From an uncultured Lachnospiraceae bacterium (lineage in GTDB: Bacteria > Bacillota > Clostridia > Lachnospirales > Lachnospiraceae), in the NCBI GenBank assembly GCA_947589315.1, contig CANPZE010000012.1, positions 1-64,000 of the forward strand: a stretch of DNA of 64,000 nt, given 5' to 3'. Positions 21,216 through 30,525 of the stretch are shown one piece after another. Within the stretch, counting starts at the first letter, position 1; each line of letters opens with the position of its first letter. The notes beneath the pieces were generated by a model. That model did no database searches. It had not been told where the DNA came from and saw only the letters and a list, made by a program, of their open reading frames with translations. A program made the translations under genes and the position numbers.

Positions 21216-22415
21216 ATGTCACTAGAATTATCCAGAAAAGCAGCGGCTGTTAAGCCTTCCTCTACCCTGGCGATCACAGCCAAGGCAAAAGAGCTTCGGG
21301 CGCAGGGAAAAGACGTTGTAGGGTTTGGAGCAGGAGAGCCGGACTTTAATACGCCGGAAAATATCTGCAATGCAGCGATTGATGCGATCCACTCTGGATT
21401 TACCAAATATACGCCTGCATCCGGTACGAATGAATTGAAAGAGGCGGTATGCAGGAAATTTAAGGAATTCAATGGATTGGATTATAAACCGGAGCAGATT
21501 GTCATAAGCAACGGCGGCAAACATTCTTTGACTAATATTTTCACTGTGCTGCTGAACCCTGGGGATGAAGTGATCATCCCGGCGCCTTTTTGGCTTAGCT
21601 ATCCGGAGATTATTAAAATGGCAGACGGCGTCCCGGTGATCGTCAATACGGCAAAGGAACAGGGATATAAGCTGACGGCTCCGGCGCTTCGTCAGGCTGT
21701 GACGGATAAGACAAAGGCCCTGGTACTGAATACGCCGAATAACCCTACCGGAATGTTGTATACCCGGGAGGAGCTTCAGGCAATTGCAGAGGTAGCAGTA
21801 GAGAAAGATTTCTATGTGGTAGCGGATGAAATGTATGAAAATCTGGTATACGGAGAGCAGGAACATGTGAGCATTGCCAGCCTGGGCAAGGAAATATATG
21901 ACCGCACGATCACCTGCAGCGGCCTGGCCAAAAGCTATGCCATGACAGGATGGAGAGTTGGATACACCGGATCTTCTGTAGAGATTGCCAAGCGGATGGG
22001 AAGCGTGCAGAGCCATCAGACCTCCAATCCCAATTCTATTGCCCAGAAGGCCGCTGTAGAGGCGTTAAATGGGCCTCAGGAGTCTGTGAAAAAAATGCAT
22101 GATGAGTTTGACAAAAGACGGAGATATATGTACCAGCGTATCTGTGATATGCCGTACATCAGCACAGTCGAGCCTATGGGGGCCTTTTATGAGTTTGTGG
22201 ATGTCAGCCAGGTGATCGGAAAGAGTTATCAGGGAAGAGTGATCCGGGATGCGGCAGAAATGGCGGAGATCCTGATCAATGATTACAATACAGCAGTGGT
22301 TCCCTGTGCAGATTTCGGTTTTCCGGATCATATGCGCCTGTCGTATGCGATCTCTGTTCAGCAGATTGAAAAGGGACTGGACCGGATTGAAGCATTTTTA
22401 AAAGAATTAAAATAG
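21216..22415 (+). CDS. pyridoxal phosphate-dependent aminotransferase (AspC/PatA-like class I)
   Basis: GAGEPDFNTPENI, NTPNNPTGMLYTREEL, SGLAKSYAMTGWRVGY. Confidence 0.92.
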   Translation: MSLELSRKAAAVKPSSTLAITAKAKELRAQGKDVVGFGAGEPDFNTPENICNAAIDAIHSGFTKYTPASGTNELKEAVCRKFKEFNGLDYKPEQIVISNGGKHSLTNIFTVLLNPGDEVIIPAPFWLSYPEIIKMADGVPVIVNTAKEQGYKLTAPALRQAVTDKTKALVLNTPNNPTGMLYTREELQAIAEVAVEKDFYVVADEMYENLVYGEQEHVSIASLGKEIYDRTITCSGLAKSYAMTGWRVGYTGSSVEIAKRMGSVQSHQTSNPNSIAQKAAVEALNGPQESVKKMHDEFDKRRRYMYQRICDMPYISTVEPMGAFYEFVDVSQVIGKSYQGRVIRDAAEMAEILINDYNTAVVPCADFGFPDHMRLSYAISVQQIEKGLDRIEAFLKELK

Positions 22416-22450
22416 AAAATATAAAATAGAAAATATAAAATAGAAAATAG
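22412..22450. repeat. A/T-rich ~14 bp tandem repeat (about 2.8 copies)
   Basis: ATAGAAAATATAAA ATAGAAAATATAAA ATAGAAAATAG immediately after the aminotransferase stop codon. Confidence 0.8.
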
Positions 22451-22457
22451 AAAAAGA

Positions 22458-22504
22458 AAAGAGACTGCAGCGCTTTTTTGGAAAAAGGCCCGCAGTCTCT
22501 TTAT
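22458..22504. terminator. bidirectional intrinsic terminator between convergent genes
   Basis: AGAGACTGC ... GCAGTCTCT with T-tract on the + side and T-rich run on the - side. Confidence 0.75.
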
Positions 22505-22513
22505 TCCTATTGG

Positions 22514-22843
22514 TTATTCTTTTCCGTTCCGTCTTGCCAGGATTTCTGCGATCTCGATCAGTAATACCCGGTCCTCTGTCTGGATGTATGGATGCTCTTC
22601 TTTTAGGAATTCTGTACTTTGTATCTGCTTTGGTTCATATTCACCCTGCAGGATCTCATTCGGGCAAGTATCTAAGGCATAGCAGATAGCAAGGAGTGTA
22701 TCCAGAGACATTTTGGCTGCGCCGCCCTCAATATGGGCGATGTGGTTTGTAGATTTATCAATTCTCTCTGCCAGCTGTGCCTGCGTCATTTTCGTTTGTT
22801 TTCTCAGTTGCTTTACGTTTTGGCCAATCTGTTTTAAATCCAT
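22514..22843 (-). CDS. XRE-family helix-turn-helix regulator (paralog 1)
   Basis: IGQNVKQLRKQTKMTQAQLAERIDKSTNHIAHIEGGAAKMSLDTLLAICYAL. Confidence 0.92.
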   Translation of the reverse strand: MDLKQIGQNVKQLRKQTKMTQAQLAERIDKSTNHIAHIEGGAAKMSLDTLLAICYALDTCPNEILQGEYEPKQIQSTEFLKEEHPYIQTEDRVLLIEIAEILARRNGKE

Positions 22844-22854
22844 TTCCTCACCTC

Positions 22855-23190
22855 CTACTGCTGGTTCCGGGTAGCCAGAAGATCGGCAATCTGCGATAGC
22901 AGGAGCTGATCATCGGACTCCATATAAGGGCTGGTCTCCATGAAGAACTCGTCCATATCTTCTTTCTTCATAGGGTACTCTCCCAGCAGGATTTCATTAG
23001 GAGAGGCATTCAGTGCTTTGCCGACGTCCACCAATGTGTCCAGAGACATTTTGGCAGTGCCGCTTTCAATGTGTGCAATGTGGTTTGGCGATTTGCCAAC
23101 TTTATCTGCCAGCTGCGACTGGGTCATATCGATCCGCATCCGCAGCTTTTTTATGTTCAGGCCAATTTGTTTCAAATCCACCGCATTCAC
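22855..23190 (-). CDS. XRE-family helix-turn-helix regulator (paralog 2)
   Basis: IGLNIKKLRMRIDMTQSQLADKVGKSPNHIAHIESGTAKMSLDTLVDVGKAL; similar to the adjacent ORF along its length. Confidence 0.92.
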   Translation of the reverse strand: MNAVDLKQIGLNIKKLRMRIDMTQSQLADKVGKSPNHIAHIESGTAKMSLDTLVDVGKALNASPNEILLGEYPMKKEDMDEFFMETSPYMESDDQLLLSQIADLLATRNQQ

Positions 23191-23619
23191 CTCCTATTTG
23201 CATTATTCATTAGAATAATCGGAATTTTGTAAAATGAAAATGTTATCAGAAACGTGATTCTGGCACAATCCGGATAGGTTTTGTGAAAAAATGGTATTTT
23301 AAATGGTTTTTTTGTAAAAAAACGTAGTTATTTTTTATATTGGGACCACTCTTTTTGATAATAGTATTGTGGATATGTAAAAATAAAATACGAGAAAAAT
23401 ACAGAGAAATTATGAATACTTTACGGAAGCTCCCTGACCGATATGAGCAGAATTTTTTGTCAAACTATGTTGAATTTCAAATATTGGTATGCTAAATTGT
23501 AAAATGAAATTGGAATATTATGGAAATATTGGAAAAATATGGATAAAGTAACAGAAAATGGATCACACAAAATTACACATAATGCATTCTGACATTTTGC
23601 TATAACAGGAGGGGTCACA

Positions 23620-24951
23620 TTGGTTCGCAAATACATGGAATACGATGTCTATGAGGCGTTATTGCAGCGTTTCCGGCTGCTGTTTGAGGAATTTGAAAAC
23701 ATCTATCTATCCTTTTCCGGAGGGAAAGACAGTGGGCTATTGTTGAACCTATTGCTGGACTATCGCAACAAATATTATCCTGACAGGAAGATCGGGCTTT
23801 TTCACCAGGATTTTGAAGCGCAGTATACGGTAACGACAGAATATATTGAAAGAACCTTTGAGAGAGTCAAGGATGAGGTAGAGCCCTATTGGGTCTGCCT
23901 TCCTATGGCCACCCGCACGGCCCTCAGCAGTTATGAAATGTATTGGTATCCCTGGGATGACAAGAAAGAGGAGTGCTGGGTCCGCGAGATGCCGGATAAA
24001 GAATATGTGATCAATATGAAAAACAATCCCATTACTACATATCATTACCGGATGCATCAGGAAGACCTGGCGAAGCAATTTGGCAGATGGTACCGCAGCT
24101 CCCATGGCGATGGAAAAACGGTATGCCTTCTGGGAATGCGGGCCGATGAATCGCTGCAGAGATACAGTGGTTTTCTGAATAAGAAGTATGGATACCAGGG
24201 ACAATGCTGGATCAGCAGGCAGTTTAAGGATGTGTGGTGCGCTTCTCCCATGTATGACTGGAGCACCAGGGATATTTGGCATGCAAATTATCTTTTTGGC
24301 TATGACTATAACCATCTCTATGACCTCTATTATAAGGCGGGGCTGCCGGTATCCCAAATGCGGGTCGCCTCCCCCTTCAATGACTATTCAAAGGAGGCCC
24401 TCAATCTGTACCGGGTCATTGACCCCAAGATCTGGGTCAAGCTGGTAGGACGTGTGCAGGGGGCTAACTTTGCCTGTATCTATGGAAAGACCAAAGCGAT
24501 GGGATACCGCAATGTGAAGCTGCCGGAGGGGCATACCTGGGAATCCTATACCCGTTTTCTTCTGGATACGCTTCCTGCCAGGCTGCGGAACAATTATGTA
24601 AAGAAATTTAATACCTCCATCCAATTCTGGCATAATACCGGCGGCGGCCTGGATGAGGAAACGATCCGGGAACTGGAAGAAAAAGGATATCAGATTCGGC
24701 GGAACGGGGTGTCCAATTATACCCTGAATAAAAAATCCAGGGTAATATTTACAGAGAAAATCCCTGATGATACCGATGATATCAAGTCCAGTAAAGATAT
24801 TCCCAGCTGGAAACGGATGTGCTATTGCATCCTGAAAAATGATCACATTTGCCGTTTTATGGGATTCGGCCTGACTCGCCAGCAGCAAAAACAGATTGAT
24901 CTGATCCGGCAGAAATACAAAGGAATCGAGGAGGTAGAATATGAGTTATAA
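23620..24951 (+). CDS. IbrA-like protein (PAPS reductase/DUF3440 family)
   Basis: PP-loop IYLSFSGGKDSGLLLNLLL; LGMRADESLQRYSGF; DIWHANYLFGYDYNHLYDLYYKAGLPVSQMRVASPF. Confidence 0.85.
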   Translation: MVRKYMEYDVYEALLQRFRLLFEEFENIYLSFSGGKDSGLLLNLLLDYRNKYYPDRKIGLFHQDFEAQYTVTTEYIERTFERVKDEVEPYWVCLPMATRTALSSYEMYWYPWDDKKEECWVREMPDKEYVINMKNNPITTYHYRMHQEDLAKQFGRWYRSSHGDGKTVCLLGMRADESLQRYSGFLNKKYGYQGQCWISRQFKDVWCASPMYDWSTRDIWHANYLFGYDYNHLYDLYYKAGLPVSQMRVASPFNDYSKEALNLYRVIDPKIWVKLVGRVQGANFACIYGKTKAMGYRNVKLPEGHTWESYTRFLLDTLPARLRNNYVKKFNTSIQFWHNTGGGLDEETIRELEEKGYQIRRNGVSNYTLNKKSRVIFTEKIPDDTDDIKSSKDIPSWKRMCYCILKNDHICRFMGFGLTRQQQKQIDLIRQKYKGIEEVEYEL

Positions 24952-25489
24952 AAGTCCGGCTTACCATGTGATCCCAGTGCCTGTAGAAAAAGTAGAAGCG
25001 AATACATACAATCCTAATACTGTGGCTCCTCCGGAAATGGACCTGCTCTATGACAGCATTAAGGAGGATGGATATACTATGCCAATAGTCTGTTATTACG
25101 ATGGCGCCCGGGATGTATATGTTATTGTAGATGGCTTCCATCGTTACCGTGTTATGCTGGAACATAAGGATATCTATGAGAGGGAGAAGGGGCTGCTGCC
25201 TGTATCTGTGATCGATAAGCCGCTTGACGGGCGTATGGCCAGTACCATACGGCACAACCGGGCCAGGGGGAACCATGATGTGGACCTGATGAGCAATATT
25301 GTCCGGGAATTGCATGAGCTGGGCCGCTCTGATGCCTGGATTTCCAGGCACCTGGGCATGGATCGGGATGAGATCCTTCGGTTAAAGCAGATTACAGGCC
25401 TTGCGGCCCTTTTTAAGGATATAAAATTTGGAAAAGCCTGGAAGCCATCGGAAGAGGAAGATTCTGAGAGAAATCCCCAGGAAAGTTAA
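24941..25489 (+). CDS. IbrB-like ParB-N domain protein
   Basis: VEANTYNPNTVAPPEMDLLYDSIKEDGYTMPIVCYY, VIVDGFHRYRV, STIRHNRARGNH; 11 bp overlap with the upstream IbrA-like ORF. Confidence 0.85.
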   Translation: MSYKSPAYHVIPVPVEKVEANTYNPNTVAPPEMDLLYDSIKEDGYTMPIVCYYDGARDVYVIVDGFHRYRVMLEHKDIYEREKGLLPVSVIDKPLDGRMASTIRHNRARGNHDVDLMSNIVRELHELGRSDAWISRHLGMDRDEILRLKQITGLAALFKDIKFGKAWKPSEEEDSERNPQES

Positions 25490-25497
25490 GTAAGACA

Positions 25498-25526
25498 TTG
25501 ACATGTATTTGGTAATATCTTATAAT
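25498..25526 (+). promoter_or_regulatory. consensus sigma-A-type promoter
   Basis: TTGACA (25498-25503), 17 bp spacer, TATAAT (25521-25526). Confidence 0.8.
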
Positions 25527-25659
25527 TTGGGTATGTAAAAAATATAAAATAAAGAAAAAATGCACAAATTCGATTTTCCCATAGGGGCAATGTCAAAATG
25601 GTGCGGGAACTACAGGAGAAGGGAAAGACTTTCAAGTAGTTTAGTGAAAGGAGAAGAGT

Positions 25660-27588
25660 ATGGAGATAATTTGTTTAGAGGAAGAAAAATGTGTGGGGTG
25701 TAATGCCTGCGTCAGAGTCTGTCCGGCAAGGGACGCCAATATTGCACGTATGGGAGAGGATGGACAGCTGAGGATATCCATTGATGAAGAGAAATGTATT
25801 CGATGCGGCGCCTGCATTAAAGCCTGCGCTCATCAGGCAAGATATTATAAGGACGATATACACGAGTTCCTGGAAGCGTTAAAGTCTGGGGAAGAGATAG
25901 CTATGATCGTTGCTCCTGCTGTCAAGATCGCTTTTGATGGGAATTGGCGTCATGCGTTACAGTGGCTGCGCAATCAAGGTGTGAAGGCAATTTATGATGT
26001 AGGTTTCGGCGCAGATATTTGTACCTGGGCTCACCTTCGATATCTCCAACAGCATCCGGATGCCAAGGTTATCTCCCAGCCCTGCGCAGCGGTAGTAAAC
26101 TATATCCAGCGCCACAGGACGGAGCTGATCCCAAGCCTTTCTCCGGTACAGAGCCCGATGATGTGCATTGCCATTTATATGCGGAAGGTATTGGGATATC
26201 GGGGGAAGATCGCCGCGCTTTCTCCTTGCATTGCCAAGATTGATGAATTCCGGGAGACGAAAGTTATTGATTATAATGTGACCATGGAGCATTTGAGGGA
26301 CTACTTTAAAGAACAAGGAGTACATCTGCCAGAGGTCAAGCTTTACAGTGAATTTGAGTTTGATGAGCAGCAGGGCCTGGAAGGATCCATATATCCCAAG
26401 CCCGGCGGATTGATGACCAATCTGCTAATTCATGATCCTACGCTGGAGGTGGTCACCTCTGAGGGTACCGGGAAGCTGTATGAGGATCTGGATATATACG
26501 GGGAACAGCGCAGAGAGTGGCTTCCTACTGTTTTTGACGTACTGAACTGTGAGAATGGATGTAATGGGGGACCGGCCGTAGGCGTGGATTACCAGCGGTT
26601 TGCCATGAATAACATCATGTATAAGGTAGAGCAGCATGCAAGACAGGTCAGGAAGGCTAATGTAAGCCGGAGGGGAGTAGACAAGCAATATGCCGAGTTT
26701 GATAAGAAACTTAACCTGAACGATTTCCTGCGTTCCTATACCGACCTGAAGGGATCTGCCAAGGAGGTTACGGAGAGAGAGATCAATCAGGCATTTGAGC
26801 TGCTGGGCAAGCATACAAAGGAGGAGAGATCCTTCGACTGTCATGCCTGCGGATTTAAGTCCTGCCGCGATATGGCCATAGCTCTGGCCAAAGGCCTTAA
26901 TGAGAAAGAAAACTGCCATCAATTCATGATGCATTCTATCCGTGAGGAGCGCCAGAAGGTAACGGAAGTCAATGACGAAGTGTTGACAATGAATCAGGAA
27001 CTGATGGAAATCTTCAATCAATTGACAGACAATATTGAGAAGGTAAAGACAGAGACTGACAGTATCCGTGAGGTTGGCAACAGGAGCAGCGAGGAAATGG
27101 GAAATGTAGCCAGCCATATGCATGAACTGAACCAGTTAAACCAGAATATTTCCAAATCCATGGAGAATATTAATTCCAGTGTAGAGCAATATAATATTAT
27201 GACGCAGGATGTAGAAAAGATTGCAGGCAAGATCAATCTGCTGTCCCTGAATGCAGCTATTGAGGCGGCGCGGGCAGGAGAAGCCGGCAAGGGCTTTGCT
27301 GTAGTCGCATCCAACATTCGGGATCTGTCAGACAGCTCCCGGGCATCTGTAGGCAATGCCAAAGAGAATGATGAAGGCATTCATCAGGCAATCTCGGATG
27401 TCAATGTGGTGACTAAGAACTTTAATGAAGCAACGGATGAATTGCTCCACGCAATAGATATTGCCAGAGAAAATGTAGGCAAGACCTCAGAGAAGAGTGT
27501 GATGATCCAGGAATCCATGGATACGGTAAGCCGCATTGCCGAAAAGGTGCAGGAGGTTATCCAGAATACCAATGCGATCCTGCGTTGA
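25660..27588 (+). CDS. soluble [FeFe]-hydrogenase-like / methyl-accepting chemotaxis fusion (putative sensory hydrogenase)
   Basis: Two 4Fe-4S ferredoxin motifs ([23 protein letters not shown]), H-cluster-type cysteines ([31 protein letters not shown]), Fe-S motif [29 protein letters not shown] core [34 protein letters not shown]; no TM segment seen. Confidence 0.88.
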   Translation: MEIICLEEEKCVGCNACVRVCPARDANIARMGEDGQLRISIDEEKCIRCGACIKACAHQARYYKDDIHEFLEALKSGEEIAMIVAPAVKIAFDGNWRHALQWLRNQGVKAIYDVGFGADICTWAHLRYLQQHPDAKVISQPCAAVVNYIQRHRTELIPSLSPVQSPMMCIAIYMRKVLGYRGKIAALSPCIAKIDEFRETKVIDYNVTMEHLRDYFKEQGVHLPEVKLYSEFEFDEQQGLEGSIYPKPGGLMTNLLIHDPTLEVVTSEGTGKLYEDLDIYGEQRREWLPTVFDVLNCENGCNGGPAVGVDYQRFAMNNIMYKVEQHARQVRKANVSRRGVDKQYAEFDKKLNLNDFLRSYTDLKGSAKEVTEREINQAFELLGKHTKEERSFDCHACGFKSCRDMAIALAKGLNEKENCHQFMMHSIREERQKVTEVNDEVLTMNQELMEIFNQLTDNIEKVKTETDSIREVGNRSSEEMGNVASHMHELNQLNQNISKSMENINSSVEQYNIMTQDVEKIAGKINLLSLNAAIEAARAGEAGKGFAVVASNIRDLSDSSRASVGNAKENDEGIHQAISDVNVVTKNFNEATDELLHAIDIARENVGKTSEKSVMIQESMDTVSRIAEKVQEVIQNTNAILR

Positions 27589-27633
27589 TTCTGGGAACGG
27601 CGCCAGTAAAAAGGATCCATACATAAATATAAA

Positions 27634-27701
27634 ATATTGCAGACAATAGTACAACGTTCTTGAAATAGTTTTATTTCAGAACGTTGTACTGGATATTGCA
27701 G
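27634..27701. repeat. long near-perfect inverted repeat bracketed by a 9 bp direct repeat
   Basis: ATATTGCAG-acaat-AGTACAACGTTCTTGAAAT-agtttt-ATTTCAGAACGTTGTACT-gg-ATATTGCAG. Confidence 0.85.
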
Positions 27702-27733
27702 GTATTTATCTGATACGGCTCAAGTCCGCTAGA

Positions 27734-28951
27734 TTGGAGGAAGAAATGAAAGGATATCGTCGGATCTTTGTCATTGTGCTGGACTCTCTGGGAGTCGGTG
27801 AAATGGAAGATTCCTATACATTTGGAGATATCGGTGTAGATACTCTGGGGCACGTTGCCAGTTCCATGGATCAATTCCACATACCCAATCTGCAGCGGAT
27901 GGGGATGGCCAATCTTCACCATGTACAGGGAGTCAATCCGGTAGAAAAGCCTATGGGCCGTTATACCAAGCTGTTGGAGAGAAGCTGCGCTAAGGATACT
28001 ATGACGGGACATTGGGAAATGACGGGGATTTATACGACTAAGCCTTTCCGGACCTTTACGGAACAGGGCTTCCCCCCGGAGCTGATCCGGGAATTAGAGA
28101 AGCGCACCGGCCGAAGGGTGGTAGGCAACAAGAGCGCCAGCGGGACAGCGATACTGGAAGAGCTGGCACAGGAAGAGCTCCATCATAATGGATTGATCGT
28201 TTATACATCTGCTGATTCAGTGATGCAGATCTGCGGCAATGAGGAAACGATGGGACTGGAAACCCTGTATCAGTACTGCCAGATCGCCCGGGAACTGACG
28301 ATGCGGGACGAATGGAGAGTGGGACGGGTGATTGCCAGGCCTTATGTAGGGCAGAAGCCCGGCCAGTATAAGAGAACCTCCCACCGCCGGGATTATGCGG
28401 TAAAGCCTTCCGGCAAGACTGTGCTGGATGCATTAAAGGAAGCGGGATGGGATGTGATCTCTGTGGGAAAGATATTCGATATTTTTGCCGGACAGGGGTT
28501 GACAGAATCCTACCATTCTGATTCGTCTGTCCATGGGATGGAACAGACGATGGAACTGGCCAAGAGAGATTTTAAAGGTCTTTGTTTTGTAAATCTGGTG
28601 GATTTTGATACTCTTTGGGGGCATCGGCGGGATCCGGCAGGATATGGCAGGGAACTGGAACGGTTTGATGAACGACTGGGCCGGCTGACCCATTTCCTGC
28701 AGGAGGACGATCTGCTGATCCTGACGGCAGATCACGGAAATGATCCCACTTATACAGGGACAGACCATACCAGGGAGAAAGTCCCCTTTATCGCCTGGTC
28801 GCCTTCCATGCGAAAGGGCGGAGCGCTGCCGGAACAGGATACCTTTGCTGTGATCGGGGCTACGGTTGCCCAGAACTTTGGTGTAAAAATGCCGGAGGGA
28901 ACAATAGGGACTTCTATTCTGCGGGAGCTGATACAAAATCCACAGGGCTGA
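27734..28951 (+). CDS. deoB: phosphopentomutase
   Basis: [67 protein letters not shown]. Confidence 0.95.
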   Translation: MEEEMKGYRRIFVIVLDSLGVGEMEDSYTFGDIGVDTLGHVASSMDQFHIPNLQRMGMANLHHVQGVNPVEKPMGRYTKLLERSCAKDTMTGHWEMTGIYTTKPFRTFTEQGFPPELIRELEKRTGRRVVGNKSASGTAILEELAQEELHHNGLIVYTSADSVMQICGNEETMGLETLYQYCQIARELTMRDEWRVGRVIARPYVGQKPGQYKRTSHRRDYAVKPSGKTVLDALKEAGWDVISVGKIFDIFAGQGLTESYHSDSSVHGMEQTMELAKRDFKGLCFVNLVDFDTLWGHRRDPAGYGRELERFDERLGRLTHFLQEDDLLILTADHGNDPTYTGTDHTREKVPFIAWSPSMRKGGALPEQDTFAVIGATVAQNFGVKMPEGTIGTSILRELIQNPQG

Positions 28952-29052
28952 CAGAGAACTATGGACGAATTATGAAAAGCATGTTATACTAAGCTGGTAT
29001 GAATATGATTTGTTGGACGTAATGACGGGAACAAGCCAAGGAGGAAGAAGAA

Positions 29053-29784
29053 ATGAGCGATTTTGATGATGCAAATGTTGATAAGGATTTGTTAAGCCAA
29101 ATTTTTGCAAATGATATCCCTTCAGAGGAAGAGGATACCGTAAAGGATGATCTGTTTGCCGATTCTTCAGGAGATATACCGGATCTGCTGGCAGAAGAGG
29201 ATCTCCCGGAGGAGACAGAGGAGGAAGCTGCAGATGACCAGGAGGTTCCAGAGGCAGAAGAGATAGAAGAGCCTGCTGCGGAGGAGACAGCTGCATCAGA
29301 GAGTACGCTCCCGGCCCAGGATCCTGCCGAGGCCTCGGAAGATGTTACAGTTATCTCCAAGGGAACCAGCATTAACGGTGGGATTTCGGCCAATGGATCC
29401 CTGCAGATTATGGGAAGCATTGACGGTGATGTGGACTGTCTTGGAAAATTGTATATCTATGGCCAGGTATCCGGTAATGTATCCGGCGCCGAGGTATTTA
29501 TCAAGACTAACCGCCTGGAGGGGAATATCGATTGCGTGGGAGAACTGAAGATTGAAGTGGATACCGTTGTCATCGGCGATGTGTCAGGCTCGGCTGCTGT
29601 CATTGCCGGAGCTATCAAAGGCAACATTGATGTCAATGGGCCGGTTACGATCGACTCCACGGCAATTATCAGAGGCAATATCAAAGCAAAGTCCATCCAG
29701 GTTAATAATGGAGCAGTCGTAGACGGCTATTGTTCATTAAACTATGCCGGCGTGGATCTGGATGATATTTTTGAAGAAAAATAG
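29053..29784 (+). CDS. bactofilin family polymer-forming protein with acidic N-terminal extension
   Basis: Beta-helix pattern ISKGTSINGGISANGSLQIMGSIDGDVDCLGKLYIYGQVSGNVSGAEVFIKTNRLEGNI; first ~95 aa Asp/Glu-rich. Confidence 0.88.
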   Translation: MSDFDDANVDKDLLSQIFANDIPSEEEDTVKDDLFADSSGDIPDLLAEEDLPEETEEEAADDQEVPEAEEIEEPAAEETAASESTLPAQDPAEASEDVTVISKGTSINGGISANGSLQIMGSIDGDVDCLGKLYIYGQVSGNVSGAEVFIKTNRLEGNIDCVGELKIEVDTVVIGDVSGSAAVIAGAIKGNIDVNGPVTIDSTAIIRGNIKAKSIQVNNGAVVDGYCSLNYAGVDLDDIFEEK

Positions 29785-29798
29785 GCAGGAGAGACGGT

Positions 29799-30503
29799 AT
29801 GGCAAAATATAAAAGAGTGATGCTGAAGCTGAGTGGGGAAGCTCTGGCAGGAGAGAAGAAGACCGGCTTCGATGAGGCTACCTGCCTGGAAGTAGCCAGA
29901 CAGGTCAAGGAGCTGACAGATCAGGGAATCCAGGTTGGCATTGTGACCGGCGGCGGGAATTTCTGGAGAGGGCGCACCAGTGAAAATATTGACCGTACCA
30001 AGGCAGATCAGATCGGAATGCTGGCAACGGTTATGAATTGTATTTATGTGTCGGAGATCTTCCGTTCTGTGGGAATGAAGACGGAAGTGCTTACGCCGTT
30101 TGCCTGTGGTTCCTTTACCCGGCTGTTTTCTAAAGATACGGCTAATGCCTGCTTTGCAGAGGGAGTCGTGGTATTTTTCGCAGGGGGGACGGGACATCCG
30201 TATTTTTCTACAGATACGGCCACGGCGCTTCGGGCGGTGGAGATTGAAGCAGATATTATCCTGTCCGGTAAATCCATCGATGGGGTATATGATTCGGATC
30301 CGGCGGTAAATCCGGCGGCGAAGAAGTATGAGGAGATCACTATGAAAGAAGTGATCGACCAGCGTCTTGGCGTGATCGATCTGGCGGCAGCCATACTTTG
30401 TACAGAAAACCATATGCCGATGATGATATTCGGCCTGAATGAAGAGAACAGCATTGTCAACACGGTAAAGGGCGTGACAAAGGGCACATTGGTTTCCTGC
30501 TGA
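29799..30503 (+). CDS. pyrH: UMP kinase
   Basis: KYKRVMLKLSGEALAGEKKTGFD, IVTGGGNFWRGR, FAGGTGHPYFSTDTATALRAVEIEADIIL. Confidence 0.96.
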   Translation: MAKYKRVMLKLSGEALAGEKKTGFDEATCLEVARQVKELTDQGIQVGIVTGGGNFWRGRTSENIDRTKADQIGMLATVMNCIYVSEIFRSVGMKTEVLTPFACGSFTRLFSKDTANACFAEGVVVFFAGGTGHPYFSTDTATALRAVEIEADIILSGKSIDGVYDSDPAVNPAAKKYEEITMKEVIDQRLGVIDLAAAILCTENHMPMMIFGLNEENSIVNTVKGVTKGTLVSC

Positions 30504-30525
30504 CAGCAAATAGATGGAGGGCATT

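Noticed and set aside
23190-23620. Possible CRISPR or phage attachment region in the AT-rich XRE/ibrA gap
   Set aside because: No regular repeats or spacers, integrase or tRNA; only one short motif is repeated
24857-25351. 164 aa minus-strand ORF opposite ibrB
   Set aside because: Fully antisense to a well-supported ParB-like CDS
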